Of a stretch of 64,000 nt of DNA, positions 26,442 to 35,925 are shown piece after piece; position 1 is the stretch's first letter, and each line of letters opens with the position of its first letter. The stretch spans positions 124,001 to 188,000 of the forward strand of contig OZ220686.1 of the NCBI GenBank assembly GCA_965116435.1. The letters run 5' to 3'. The notes under the pieces were generated by a model, which saw only the letters and a program-made list of their open reading frames with translations, was not told the origin of the DNA and searched no databases. The translations under genes and the position numbers were made by a program. The DNA is from VXPQ01 sp965116435. GTDB taxonomy: Bacteria; Bacteroidota; Rhodothermia; Rhodothermales; VXPQ01.

Positions 26442-27128
26442 ATGCGTTCGCTGGTTGCTGTCCGCCCCCCTGAATACTGGCCCCGCCCGATTTTTCTGGC
26501 GTTGATGGACGCCGCCGACAGGATGGTGCTTGCGGATACGTTGCCGTACAGCAGGCAGTCCTGGCAAAATCGGGTACAGGTCCGCAACCCTGCGGGGACG
26601 CAGTGGCTGAGCGTGCCCCTTGCCGCCGGAAGACAGGGCCGAGCGATTCGGGACGCCCGCATCGAAGGGTCCAATCGCTGGATACGCAAACACTGGCGGG
26701 CGCTCGCGTACAATTACCGCACGACGCCCTTTTTCGAATGGTACGAGCCGGAACTGGTTTCGTTTTTCGAGCAAGAATGGAAGCGGCTTGGCGATATCAC
26801 GTGCGCGTCCGTGCAAAAAATCGCCGAATTATTCGGTATAGAAACGCCGCTGGCGCTTGCGTCGGAGATGGAAGGCGCTCCGGCGGCGGTGCGCGACATG
26901 CACCGGCTTGCCGGCGGCGCCTTTCTTTCGGCCCGGGATACGGTGGCGGCGGATCGCAAACATGTGCGCGTGGAGGCCGTCCTCGATTCGCGGGAACTTG
27001 TATACCGCCAAAACTTCCAAGGATTTTTCCCGGGAATGTCCGCGCTGGACATCTTGTTCAACTACGGGCCGGACGCCTTGCCGATGGTTCGCAGCAAGGC
27101 ATATATCGCGTCGAGCGACGAGGAGTAA
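26442..27128 (+). CDS. WbqC family protein
   Basis: 228 residues of the WbqC-like family, found in O-antigen and surface-sugar gene sets and thought to be a nucleotide-sugar or amino-sugar modifying enzyme, though the reaction is not well defined. Family features seen are PPEYWPRPIFLALMDAADRMVLADTLPYSRQSWQNR near the N-terminus (given here as its key parts PPEYWP, DRMVLADT and SWQNR), then WLSVPL, and the C-terminal FNYGPDALPMV. It begins 2 bp after the stop of the secreted protein gene, so the two may be co-transcribed. Confidence 0.85.
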   Translation: MRSLVAVRPPEYWPRPIFLALMDAADRMVLADTLPYSRQSWQNRVQVRNPAGTQWLSVPLAAGRQGRAIRDARIEGSNRWIRKHWRALAYNYRTTPFFEWYEPELVSFFEQEWKRLGDITCASVQKIAELFGIETPLALASEMEGAPAAVRDMHRLAGGAFLSARDTVAADRKHVRVEAVLDSRELVYRQNFQGFFPGMSALDILFNYGPDALPMVRSKAYIASSDEE

Positions 27129-27287
27129 GGGATGTGTACGCGATGTGTGCGGATGAGCAAGGCAGGGACGCAGCGCACGGCATGCCGGGATCGCCCCCTC
27201 CTATGTCGCCCCCTATGGACATGCCCCCTATGGACATGTATGGATACGCTTGATCAGCGTCTCCCTTAGTATGAACCATCTGCCGCC

Positions 27288-28439
27288 ATGACCTTGCGTT
27301 TTCGCTTCTTTTCGCCGTTTTTTCGCGTGCCTCGGTACGGCCCGGCTCGTTACAGCGCCAAGGGCTTGGCGGGGTTGACGGGGATTTTTGCGCTGGCCAG
27401 CGCTTTTCTGGCGCCGGCGCCGCTTGCCGCCCAGCCGCTCATGGATGGCGAGACCTGGTTCGCCGACGGCAACCATATCGTCCTGGTCGGGAGCGCGGCT
27501 GCCGAGCGCATGCAGCGCTTCGGATATTTCGAGGCCTTGCTTACCGCGCAATACCCGGACAGCGCCTTGACGTTCAGGAACCTTGCCTGGAGCGGCGACG
27601 AAGTGACGCTGCGTCCTCGCCCGCTCAATTTCGGGTCGCTGCAGGTGCATCTTGCGCATCAGCAGCCGGACGTCGTGCTGATGTTTTTCGGGACGAACGA
27701 ATCCTTCGCCGGTCCCGGAAAACTGGGCGGATATCGGGCGGGCGCGTACGGCTTCGAGGCGCGAAGCATGCCTTCTACCATGACGCACGGGGGGCTGGAC
27801 GACTTTCGGGCGGGTTTGTACGCCCTGGTCGGCGAGGTGCGGGGGCAGCGGTTCAATGGCGTGGCGCCGCCCCGGGTCATGCTGATTTCGCCGACGGCGC
27901 AGGAAGAAGTTTCGGGCGTGGCCGTGGATATTGCGCAGCGGAATCGCGATCTGGCTGCGTATACCGCCGCCATGAAGGACGTCGCCGAGGAGTTGTCGGT
28001 AGGCTTTATGGATCTGTTTGCGCCGACCCGCGCCATCATGGAGGCGTCGGAGCGTCCGTTGACGTTCAACGGGATGCACTTCAACGCCTACGGGAATCTG
28101 GTCATGGCGGGGTTGCTGCTCCGGGGGTTCGGGGTTGCGGATATGTCCGACGCCGCCGTGGCGGAAGCTTCCGCGAGCGCCCTCGAAACGCTCCCGGACG
28201 ATAGCGACTTCGAGCGCTTGCGGTCCATGATTGTGCATAAAAACGAGCAGTTTTTCTACCGATACCGCCCGGTTAACGGCGAATATGTGTACGGGCGCCG
28301 CCGTCGTCCGTTCGGCGTGGTGAATTTCCCGTCCGAAATGGATGCGATGGAAGAGATCATAGCCAGTGAAGAAGGGCAAATCCATGCCTTCGCCCGCACC
28401 GTTCGCCCCCGAATTTTCCCGCCTTCCGAAGGCAGATAA
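27288..28439 (+). CDS. Exported SGNH/GDSL-type hydrolase
   Basis: 383 residues with a signal peptide (about 1-48, ending LAAQ). The mature protein starts with a block I variant (IVLVGSAAAERM, where the nucleophile motif is weak). The DVVLMFFGTNES block supplies the conserved Gly/Asn, and the MHFNAYGNLVMA block supplies the His. The overall pattern fits the SGNH hydrolases found next to PVC-type dehydrogenase genes in planctomycetes and related bacteria. Carbohydrate deacetylation is the usual guess, but no substrate can be shown. The next gene starts 38 bp downstream on the same strand. Confidence 0.8.
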   Translation: MTLRFRFFSPFFRVPRYGPARYSAKGLAGLTGIFALASAFLAPAPLAAQPLMDGETWFADGNHIVLVGSAAAERMQRFGYFEALLTAQYPDSALTFRNLAWSGDEVTLRPRPLNFGSLQVHLAHQQPDVVLMFFGTNESFAGPGKLGGYRAGAYGFEARSMPSTMTHGGLDDFRAGLYALVGEVRGQRFNGVAPPRVMLISPTAQEEVSGVAVDIAQRNRDLAAYTAAMKDVAEELSVGFMDLFAPTRAIMEASERPLTFNGMHFNAYGNLVMAGLLLRGFGVADMSDAAVAEASASALETLPDDSDFERLRSMIVHKNEQFFYRYRPVNGEYVYGRRRRPFGVVNFPSEMDAMEEIIASEEGQIHAFARTVRPRIFPPSEGR

Positions 28440-28477
28440 AAACGTGTATGCTGCCGAAGGCAGATCAGGAGATTACC

Positions 28478-31400
28478 ATGACGATCGAGCCAAACCGCCC
28501 TTGTTCTTTCCGTTTCGCGTTGCGCCGGGCGCCGGTTGCATTGCTTGCGCTGTCGTGCAGCCTGGCGTCCGCGCCCGGGGCCTGGTCCCAGGAACGCTCG
28601 GAGATCAATCGTTCCGTGGACGCCGACGAACCCAATCGGGGCGGCGTGATGAATACGGCCGCCGAGGACCCGGACGTGGCGTTGCAACATTTGACCACGG
28701 CGGAAGGCTATGTCGTGAACCTGTTCGCCTCGGAACAGGATTTCCCCATCGGCAATCCGGTCGCCATGACCTTCGATGCGCAAGGCCGGCTCTGGGTCGC
28801 CTCCATACCTACGTACCCGCACCTGGAGCCCGGCGTGCCTCCCGACGACAAGTTGATCATTCTGGAAGACACGGATGGCGATGGCCGCGCAGACAAGCAT
28901 ACCGTTTTCGCCGACGGGCTGCACCAGCCCATGGGGTTTGAACTGGGGGATGGCGGCGCCTATGTGGCGCAACCGCCCGACCTGCTTTTTCTGCGCGATA
29001 CGGACGGAGACGGCGTGGCCGACGAACGGCGCGTGCTATTGCACGGATTCGGCACGGAGGACAGCCACCACGCCATCCACAGTTTCGTATGGGGACCGGG
29101 CGGCGCACTCTATTTCCAGGAGGGTACGTTCCATCATTCGCAGGTGGAAACGCCCTACGGGCCCGTGCGCCTGCAGTACTCGGGCGTGTTCCGGTACGAA
29201 CCCCGGACCCATCGCCTTGAGCGGTATGTGAGCTACCGGTTCGCCAACCCCTGGGGGCACGAGTTCGACCGGTGGGGGCAGAATTTCATTTCGGACGCCT
29301 CCAACGGAAACAATTATTTCGGGCTTCCGCTGACGGGGTATCTGCCGTACCCGGAAAAGCATCCCCCCATGAAGGTCTTCACGAGTATCGTGCGGCCCAC
29401 CGCCGGATCGGAGTTCGTCAGCAGCCGCCATTTCCCCGAGGAAGCCCAGGGGAATTTCCTGTACAACAATGTGATCGGGTTTCACGGAATAAAGCAGCAC
29501 CGCGTACGCCCGGAGGGGTCCGGTTTCGCCGGCGAGGAAATCGAGCCCTTGCTTGTCTCCACCGACATCAATTTTCGCCCGGTCGATATGCAATTCGGGC
29601 CGGACGGGGCCTTGTATATCGCAGACTGGTTCAATCCGCTGGTGGGCCACATGCAATATTCCCTTCGGGATGCGCGCCGCGACAAGACGCATGGGCGCAT
29701 CTGGCGGATTACGCACGAGGGAAGCCCGCTGTTGACGCCGCCGGATATTGCGGGGCGCTCCATCGGCGAGTTGCTGGACCTGCTGAAGGTCTACGAGGAT
29801 CAGGTGCGCTATCGGGCCCGCCGCGCATTGCGCCTGCACGAGGCGGAAGCGGTTCGGGAAGCGCTGGACGCCTGGGTCGCCGGACTCGACCCGGAGGACG
29901 AGCAGTACGAACATCTTTTGCTGGAGGCGCTGTGGGTTCGTCAGGCCCACCATCTGGTTGATCCGGCGCTGCTCGAACGGTTGCTTGGGGCGGACGATCA
30001 CCGCGCCCGCGCCGCCGCTACCCGCGCGTTGCGTCACTGGCGCCGGGATATCGCGGATCCGCTTGCGTTGTTCGCCCGGCAGGTTCAGGATCCGCATCCG
30101 CTGGTGCGGCTGGAGGCGGTTGTGGCGCTGAGTTACATGGGTTCGCCGGAGGCGGCCTTTCTGGCGCTGGACGCGCTGGACCGCGATATGGATTACTACC
30201 TCGACTATGGCTTGCACGAAACCATTCGGGCCTTGAAGCCGGCGTGGGAGCCGATCCTGGCGCAAAAACAGCCTGACTTGTCTACGGAAGGCACGCTATA
30301 CTTGTTGCAGCGGGCCGATCCGTCCGTTATGCAGCGGCCCGTATTGTCCCGGGACGTGTACGAATCCGTGCTGCGCGAGGAAGGATTCGAAGAGGCGCAC
30401 CGGGCGCAGGCCGTAGCCCGGTTGGCGCAAGGGCCTGTTTCGTCCGAAGCGTCTGGAGCGTTCGGGACGTCTGAAGGGTCTGGGACTTCCGGGACGGCGC
30501 AGAACGCGGAGGCGGCCGCTACGGTCGAGGCGCTGATCGATGCGTTGCTGGCGGAGCATCTTTCCGAGGCCGCCGCGGAGGACCTGGGTGCGTTGCTGCT
30601 CGGGGAACCCCTGAACGCGCTGCGGGAGGAGGCTATGGCGTTGCCGGGCTGGCCGGAGGCGTTGCTGGCCTCCACGGACGACGTGCCTGAACACCTGGAC
30701 CTCATTATGTATGGTCTGGCGGGCGTCACGCTGGAAGCCGAGGCGGACGCGGCGCGGGAAGCGGGAAACGCCGCATCCATGATGTTGGCGACGCCCGAAG
30801 AGGTGTTGCGCGCGGTGGAGGACCTGATCGCCAATCCGGTGGAGCAAAATCCGGATATGGACGAATACGCCGAATATATGGCGCAAGCGCTCCGGGGCGG
30901 TCTTCGCATTCCTTCGGAGGATGTGCGCCTGCACCTGCACGAGGCGCTGTTGTTGCGGATGGACGGCTGGGAAGAAGCGCCGTGGCGGGACGCTGCGCTC
31001 GAAACGCTGGCCGGACTGGGCGTAGCGCCTGCCGAATCGTTTGCGTTTTTCGCCGGACATATCGAGGCGGGCCGGATCGATTCTGCGCTGGCGGCTGCGG
31101 CGGATACGATCCCTGTGGAGTCCTGGGGCGCGCACGAGTACGCCGTCATGGCGCAGCGGCTCATCGAGGAGGCGAGCCAGGTTCCCGTCGAAGATCGGCA
31201 CGGGGCCGCGTTCCGGCGCCTGGTGTCCCTGGCGGAAAAAGCGGCGGCCCGCCTAAGCGACCCCGCCTCGTTTTCGGAGCTGACGGAGGCCCTGCGGGCG
31301 TTGCAGACCCGCGTGGTGGAGATCGCGACGGTCGAGGCGCAGATGTCGTACGACGTGACGAGCTTTCGGGCGGCGCCCGGGCAGCAGGTGGAGATCGTTT

Positions 31401-31696
31401 TTCGGAACGAGGATGTGCTTCCCCATAATCTTGTGATCGTGCGGCCGGGCGCCGGCGAGATGGTGGGCCGGGCGGCGGACGCCATGGCTACGGACCCGGA
31501 CGCGTTTGCGAAAGAATTCATTCCCGATACGCCGGCGGTCCTGCACGCTACGAGGATGCTTCAGGCGGGAGAATCGGTTCGATTGCAGTTCACCGCGCCC
31601 GAACGGGAAGGAAATTATCCCTACATCTGCACATTTCCCGCCCACTGGATTACGATGAAGGGCGTGATGGAGGTGGTCGCCTACGACGACGAATAG
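28478..31696 (+). CDS. PVC-type beta-propeller dehydrogenase protein with HEAT repeats and C-terminal cupredoxin
   Basis: 1072 residues, exported (signal segment about 1-38). Residues about 60-390 form a beta-propeller of the PVC-type membrane-bound dehydrogenase family, with GNPVAMTFDAQGRLWVA, DTDGDGRADK calcium-like loops and MQFGPDGALYIADWFNP. About 400-580 are HEAT-like helical repeats. After a low-complexity Ser/Gly/Thr linker and more helices, the last 120 residues are a type I copper domain: His in LPHNLVIV, then CTFPAHW with Cys and His, and Met in the final ITMKGVME. The ATG at 28478 is chosen because AGGAG lies 8 bp upstream. In relatives a cytochrome c domain often replaces the cupredoxin. 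It is probably a periplasmic sugar oxidase component passing electrons to the copper site. Confidence 0.85.
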   Translation: MTIEPNRPCSFRFALRRAPVALLALSCSLASAPGAWSQERSEINRSVDADEPNRGGVMNTAAEDPDVALQHLTTAEGYVVNLFASEQDFPIGNPVAMTFDAQGRLWVASIPTYPHLEPGVPPDDKLIILEDTDGDGRADKHTVFADGLHQPMGFELGDGGAYVAQPPDLLFLRDTDGDGVADERRVLLHGFGTEDSHHAIHSFVWGPGGALYFQEGTFHHSQVETPYGPVRLQYSGVFRYEPRTHRLERYVSYRFANPWGHEFDRWGQNFISDASNGNNYFGLPLTGYLPYPEKHPPMKVFTSIVRPTAGSEFVSSRHFPEEAQGNFLYNNVIGFHGIKQHRVRPEGSGFAGEEIEPLLVSTDINFRPVDMQFGPDGALYIADWFNPLVGHMQYSLRDARRDKTHGRIWRITHEGSPLLTPPDIAGRSIGELLDLLKVYEDQVRYRARRALRLHEAEAVREALDAWVAGLDPEDEQYEHLLLEALWVRQAHHLVDPALLERLLGADDHRARAAATRALRHWRRDIADPLALFARQVQDPHPLVRLEAVVALSYMGSPEAAFLALDALDRDMDYYLDYGLHETIRALKPAWEPILAQKQPDLSTEGTLYLLQRADPSVMQRPVLSRDVYESVLREEGFEEAHRAQAVARLAQGPVSSEASGAFGTSEGSGTSGTAQNAEAAATVEALIDALLAEHLSEAAAEDLGALLLGEPLNALREEAMALPGWPEALLASTDDVPEHLDLIMYGLAGVTLEAEADAAREAGNAASMMLATPEEVLRAVEDLIANPVEQNPDMDEYAEYMAQALRGGLRIPSEDVRLHLHEALLLRMDGWEEAPWRDAALETLAGLGVAPAESFAFFAGHIEAGRIDSALAAAADTIPVESWGAHEYAVMAQRLIEEASQVPVEDRHGAAFRRLVSLAEKAAARLSDPASFSELTEALRALQTRVVEIATVEAQMSYDVTSFRAAPGQQVEIVFRNEDVLPHNLVIVRPGAGEMVGRAADAMATDPDAFAKEFIPDTPAVLHATRMLQAGESVRLQFTAPEREGNYPYICTFPAHWITMKGVMEVVAYDDE

Positions 31697-31746
31697 CCCT
31701 GCCTCCAGTGTCTGCCTGAACCCCCTGAACCATCCTGCGATTTCTC

Positions 31747-34485
31747 ATGCTGTCGTTCCGTTTCGTTCGCCCATTCAGCATAGCGCTCCTCGCGCTGCTT
31801 GCGCTTTTCGCGGCGGGCTGGGCCGGTTTCCGGACTGGAGACGTCGAACGGGACGATGACCACGCCACCATCCTGCGCAGCCTCGACGCGGAAACGCTGG
31901 AGGCGGGGCGGGAGATTTACGAAAGGGCGTGCGTGGCTTGTCATGGCGCCGGGGGCGGCGCGCCCTTGCCTTCCGCCCGGTCGTTCGATGCGGATACGTT
32001 GCGGTACGGCAACGATCCGTACGCCATGTGGCGAACCGTTACGTACGGCAAAGGGCAGATGACGGCGCAGAGCTGGTTGACGCCCGAAGAACGCTACTAT
32101 GTCATTCAGTACATTCGGGAAGCACTTGTCAAGCCGGGCAATCCCGGCCAGTATTTTGAGGTTACGGAGGAATACCTTGCCGGTTTGCCGGCGGCGGACG
32201 AGGCGGGCCAGGATGTGGTCGAGGCGGCGGCGGAAGGGCTTCAGTCGGCCGGGATGCGCTGGGCGCGCCAGCATCCGGGCGCGTACGGAACGGCGATGTA
32301 TTCCCAGCTGGCCGACCGGAGCAGCGCGGCGCTTACGCTGACCCTGGACGAGGACATATTCCTGAGTTACAATGTGTTGCGCATGCGCCTTGTTGCTGCA
32401 TGGCGAGGAGGACTGGACCTGTCCGAAACGAAATTCGAACAATACCGGGGCGAGGGCCAGCCGGGCGTTGCCGGGGAGCAACTGGACGGACTTGCCGTAT
32501 GGGGTTGGGAATTTCCCGAAGCATCCGCCGCGCGCGATGCGGACATTTCGCCGCGGACGCCGCTTCCGCCGGAGATGATGACGTTTCATGGACACTACCG
32601 GTACGGCAAGGAGACGGTGTTGTCCTATTCGGTTCTCGGGCGTGAGATTCTGGAATGGCCCTCGGCGATGCGGGACGGAGACGACCTGACGCTCGTCCAC
32701 GCCTTGCGCATCGGCCCTTCGGACGAGGCGCATCGCTTGCGCGCGGGGCGGGATGCGATCGTGGAGGTAACCGGCGACGTCGAAGGGATGACGTCGTCGC
32801 AGGAGGGGGGCGATGTTTTTCTGCATATTCCGCCGAGCGACAGGGTGCGCGCCGTGCAGGTGCGTCGCCGCGTGGGCGTCCCGAGCGTTCCGAGTGCTCC
32901 GAGTGAAGCAGCGATAGACCTGTTTGCAGGGGACGCGCCCGACCTGACGGCCATGACCCGGGGCGGGCCGGCGCAATGGGGCGAAACGATCGCTTCGGCG
33001 GGTGCCCTGGACGTGCCCCGCGCCCATTACGACCCGTTGTATTATGAAGACGAGGACCGGGACATCCCGGAGAAACTGGTCGATTTGCCGGAAGATTATC
33101 CCTACACGGTGGATCGGATCGGGCTGCCGTTCGCCAATCCGTGGAACAGTTGGATACGTCCCACCGCGCTGGCCTTTTTCCCGGACGGACGCCTGGCGCT
33201 GACCACGTATGCCGGCGATGTATGGATCGCGGACGGACTGGACGCGAGCCTCGATGCGGTCCAGTGGCGCCGCATCGCTACGGGGTTGTACGAACCGATG
33301 GGGGTCGAGGTGGTCGACGGCGTCCTCTATGTGGCGGCCCGCGACCGGATTCTGCGCCTGCGGGACCTGAACGGAGACATGGAAATCGACTATTACGAAA
33401 CATTCTATGCGGACCAGGACGTGTCGGATTTTTTCCATTCGTTTGCCTTTGGCCTGCAGGTCGATGCGGCGGGGAATTTCTATTACGCCAAGTCCGGGCA
33501 GTATACGAACAACGCCTTGCCCGGGGACCTGGTCCGCGTGGCTCCAGACGGGACCGGCGGCACGATTGCAACCGGGTTCCGCACGCCGAACGGGCTTACC
33601 GTGGCCCCGGACGGGCGCGTATTCGTCACGGACAATCAGGGCAACTGGACCCCCGCCAACAAGATAAGCCTGGTGGAACCCGGCAAGTTTTACGGATACG
33701 TGAATAACTTCGCCGAACGCGGGTGGTCTCCTGGGGGGCTGGACGTAGCGATTCCCGAAGGCGAATGGCATGCCGTCATCGATACGGCGGCGGTCCCGGA
33801 CACGTTCACCGAGCCTGTGCTGTGGCTGCCGCAGGAATTCGACAATTCACCCGGCGGAGGGATCTGGACGGATCCGAACTGGGGCCCCTTGGGCAACCGG
33901 ATGCTCCATACCAGTTTCGGCAAGGGCTGGGCGTATTACGTGATGTTCGACGAAACAGAGGGGGTAACGCAGGCTGCCGCGGCGGCCTTGCCGTTCCAGT
34001 TCGACGCGGGTACGCAGCGGGTCCGCGTCAACCCGGCGGACGGGCAGATTTACCTGACGGGACTGACGGGCTGGGACGACGGCTTCGCCACGCGCTACGC
34101 GCACCTCGACCGCATCCGGTATACGGGCGGCGCCGGACGCTACGTAACAGAAACGCACGTCACCTCCGACGGGCTGGAGTTTGTTTTCAACTTTCCGGTG
34201 GACGAGGCGGCCTCGGACCCCGCCCGCTACGAGGTAAGCCGGTGGAATTATCGGTGGGAGCGGCGGTACGGCTCGGACGACTGGTCTGTGGAGGACCCCG
34301 AACGGGCGGGCCGCGACGTGGTGCCCGTGGAGGCGGCGCAGGTCGATGGGCGCCGCGTACGCCTGACCTTGCCGGACATGCGGCCTGCGGACCAGATGCT
34401 GGTGCGCATGCGGGTCCCCTCCGCCGACGGGGGCGTCCTGCAAGAGGCCATTTACCTTACTGTGCACACCGTGCCGGGAGAGTGA
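31747..34485 (+). CDS. Cytochrome c / beta-propeller (PVC-type heme-binding) protein
   Basis: 912 residues. A signal/anchor segment (about 8-27) is followed by a class I cytochrome c domain: heme motif C62-V-A-C65-H66 and a likely distal Met near 101 (GKGQMTAQSW). A middle ethylbenzene dehydrogenase-like heme-binding region (about 175-330) leads into a large beta-propeller (about 450-800) with FPDGRLALTTYAGDVW, EVVDGVLYVAARDRI and FRTPNGLTVAPDGRVFVTDNQG. The C-terminus is a small beta domain. It lies 50 bp after the cupredoxin-bearing protein and is very likely its electron-transfer or oxidation partner in the periplasm. The substrate is not determinable. Confidence 0.83.
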   Translation: MLSFRFVRPFSIALLALLALFAAGWAGFRTGDVERDDDHATILRSLDAETLEAGREIYERACVACHGAGGGAPLPSARSFDADTLRYGNDPYAMWRTVTYGKGQMTAQSWLTPEERYYVIQYIREALVKPGNPGQYFEVTEEYLAGLPAADEAGQDVVEAAAEGLQSAGMRWARQHPGAYGTAMYSQLADRSSAALTLTLDEDIFLSYNVLRMRLVAAWRGGLDLSETKFEQYRGEGQPGVAGEQLDGLAVWGWEFPEASAARDADISPRTPLPPEMMTFHGHYRYGKETVLSYSVLGREILEWPSAMRDGDDLTLVHALRIGPSDEAHRLRAGRDAIVEVTGDVEGMTSSQEGGDVFLHIPPSDRVRAVQVRRRVGVPSVPSAPSEAAIDLFAGDAPDLTAMTRGGPAQWGETIASAGALDVPRAHYDPLYYEDEDRDIPEKLVDLPEDYPYTVDRIGLPFANPWNSWIRPTALAFFPDGRLALTTYAGDVWIADGLDASLDAVQWRRIATGLYEPMGVEVVDGVLYVAARDRILRLRDLNGDMEIDYYETFYADQDVSDFFHSFAFGLQVDAAGNFYYAKSGQYTNNALPGDLVRVAPDGTGGTIATGFRTPNGLTVAPDGRVFVTDNQGNWTPANKISLVEPGKFYGYVNNFAERGWSPGGLDVAIPEGEWHAVIDTAAVPDTFTEPVLWLPQEFDNSPGGGIWTDPNWGPLGNRMLHTSFGKGWAYYVMFDETEGVTQAAAAALPFQFDAGTQRVRVNPADGQIYLTGLTGWDDGFATRYAHLDRIRYTGGAGRYVTETHVTSDGLEFVFNFPVDEAASDPARYEVSRWNYRWERRYGSDDWSVEDPERAGRDVVPVEAAQVDGRRVRLTLPDMRPADQMLVRMRVPSADGGVLQEAIYLTVHTVPGE

Positions 34486-34548
34486 CCGCCGCCATTGCCA
34501 GGGTGCGCCGCACCCCGCATCGGACAACCGTTTGCAAAGACGAGTGCA

Positions 34549-34683
34549 TAGCGCATCCTGGCGGCGAAAGGCGCCGCGGGCTGTGTCATTCTATGCGGGG
34601 CCGCCCGCTACTTGCTTCGTCATTCCTTGCAGCGCACACTTCATGGCCTCTGATCTTTGCATCCTTAATCAGCGCATCCTTGC
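34549..34683. repeat. Degenerate copy of the 257-bp repeat family
   Basis: The right half of the element can be recognised: TGCTTCGTCATTCCTTGC, then GGCCTCTGATCTT, and the end TTAATCAGCGCATCCTT. The left half is eroded or missing. It fills the gap between the cytochrome c gene and the ThuA-like gene. Confidence 0.65.
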
Positions 34684-34763
34684 GTTCATGGATTTCGTGG
34701 CGTAGTATGCTATCTTCCCGAATACCGTGTGCGTCCCCTCGTTCCTGAAACACATTCTGTGCC

Positions 34764-35879
34764 ATGACTTCACGACTTTTTCCGTTTGCGGCCGGGCTTT
34801 TCCCCCGGAATTTTCTCTGGAATTCCCTCCGGCTTTTCGCCGGATGTTTCGTGCTCGGCGTTTCGTTTGCGCTGGCGCCGACGTCTTTTGTGGCCGCCCA
34901 GGCGGTGGACGATACGCCCTGGGTCGTCTACGAGGGGGCCGAAGGGCCCGGCGCGGGCAAGCATATCGTGCTCGTAACCGGAGACGAAGAATATCGCTCT
35001 GAAGAAGCAATGACCCAACTGGCCCGCATCCTGGCGTTTCGGCATGGGTTCAAGGCTACGGTATTGTACGCCATCGACCCGGAAAGCGGGGCGATCGACC
35101 CGGAATACCTGCACAATATTGCCGGGCTGCATCTCCTTGAGGAAGCGGACCTGATGATTTTGTTTACGCGCTTTCGGGACCTTCCTGCAGAACAGATGCG
35201 GCATATCGAAGCGTTCACGAACTCGGGCAAGCCGATTATCGGGCTGCGCACGTCTACGCACGCGTTTCATTTCGGGGATGCGAATCATCCGTTCATGCGA
35301 TACGACTGGCGGAGCGAGGTTCCCGGCTGGGAAGGGGGATGGGGCAGGCAGGTGCTGGGCGAAACCTGGATTCGCCATCATGGCCGCCATGCCGTCGAAG
35401 GGACGCGGGGCCTGGTGAATTATCTGTACGAGGACGATCCGATCCTGAACGGGATCGGGGACAACGTATACGGCGACACGGATGTGTACGGCCTCACGAC
35501 CTTGCCGGAGGATGCGGAGACGCTTTTGTACGGATTGACCCTGAAGGGGCTGGACCCCTATGCGCCGCCCGAATACGAAACGTCGATCGTGCCCGTCGCC
35601 TGGCGCCGTCACTGGACTGGGGAGACCGGCGCCGTCACGCGCGTGTTCGCTACGACGCTGGGCGCGTCCGTGGACCTCGAAAGCGAGGGCGTCCGCCGGT
35701 TGCTGGCGAATGCGGTATTCTGGGGGCTGGGCATGGAGGACAGCACCCCGGAGGAAGCCGACGTGCGCTATGTCGGACGGTACGACCCCACCTTCTACGG
35801 GTTTGGCACCCATACCACCGGGGTGTATCCGTCGGACCTGGACATGACCGCCGAAGAAGCGGCCGAATGGCTCGAATAA
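34764..35879 (+). CDS. Exported ThuA-like domain protein
   Basis: 371 residues with a long signal segment (about 1-45). The ThuA-like glutamine-amidotransferase-fold domain follows: KHIVLVTGDEEYRSEEAMTQ, FGHG-type turn replaced by FRHGFKATVLY, LMILFTRFRDLP, and GKPIIGLRTSTHAFHF. The catalytic Cys of true amidotransferases is absent, as usual for ThuA. ThuA proteins are implicated in trehalose and other disaccharide use via 3-keto sugars. The position downstream of two PVC-type oxidoreductase genes supports a role in oxidised-sugar processing. The last codons lie in a 9-bp tandem repeat. Confidence 0.85.
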   Translation: MTSRLFPFAAGLFPRNFLWNSLRLFAGCFVLGVSFALAPTSFVAAQAVDDTPWVVYEGAEGPGAGKHIVLVTGDEEYRSEEAMTQLARILAFRHGFKATVLYAIDPESGAIDPEYLHNIAGLHLLEEADLMILFTRFRDLPAEQMRHIEAFTNSGKPIIGLRTSTHAFHFGDANHPFMRYDWRSEVPGWEGGWGRQVLGETWIRHHGRHAVEGTRGLVNYLYEDDPILNGIGDNVYGDTDVYGLTTLPEDAETLLYGLTLKGLDPYAPPEYETSIVPVAWRRHWTGETGAVTRVFATTLGASVDLESEGVRRLLANAVFWGLGMEDSTPEEADVRYVGRYDPTFYGFGTHTTGVYPSDLDMTAEEAAEWLE

Positions 35880-35907
35880 CTCGAATAATTCGAATAACTC
35901 GAATAAT
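35872..35907. repeat. 9-bp tandem repeat (4 copies)
   Basis: Four units alternating TCGAATAAC and TCGAATAAT. The first unit contains the stop codon of the ThuA-like gene (TAA at 35877-35879), and the array fills most of the 46-bp gap to the next gene. Confidence 0.85.
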
Positions 35908-35925
35908 GAAGAGCGGGAGGCATCC

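Noticed and set aside
31681..33771. 696-codon minus-strand open frame opposite the cytochrome c gene
   Set aside because: Arg/His-rich low-complexity translation typical of a complementary-strand shadow; the plus-strand product has a heme motif and propeller domains.
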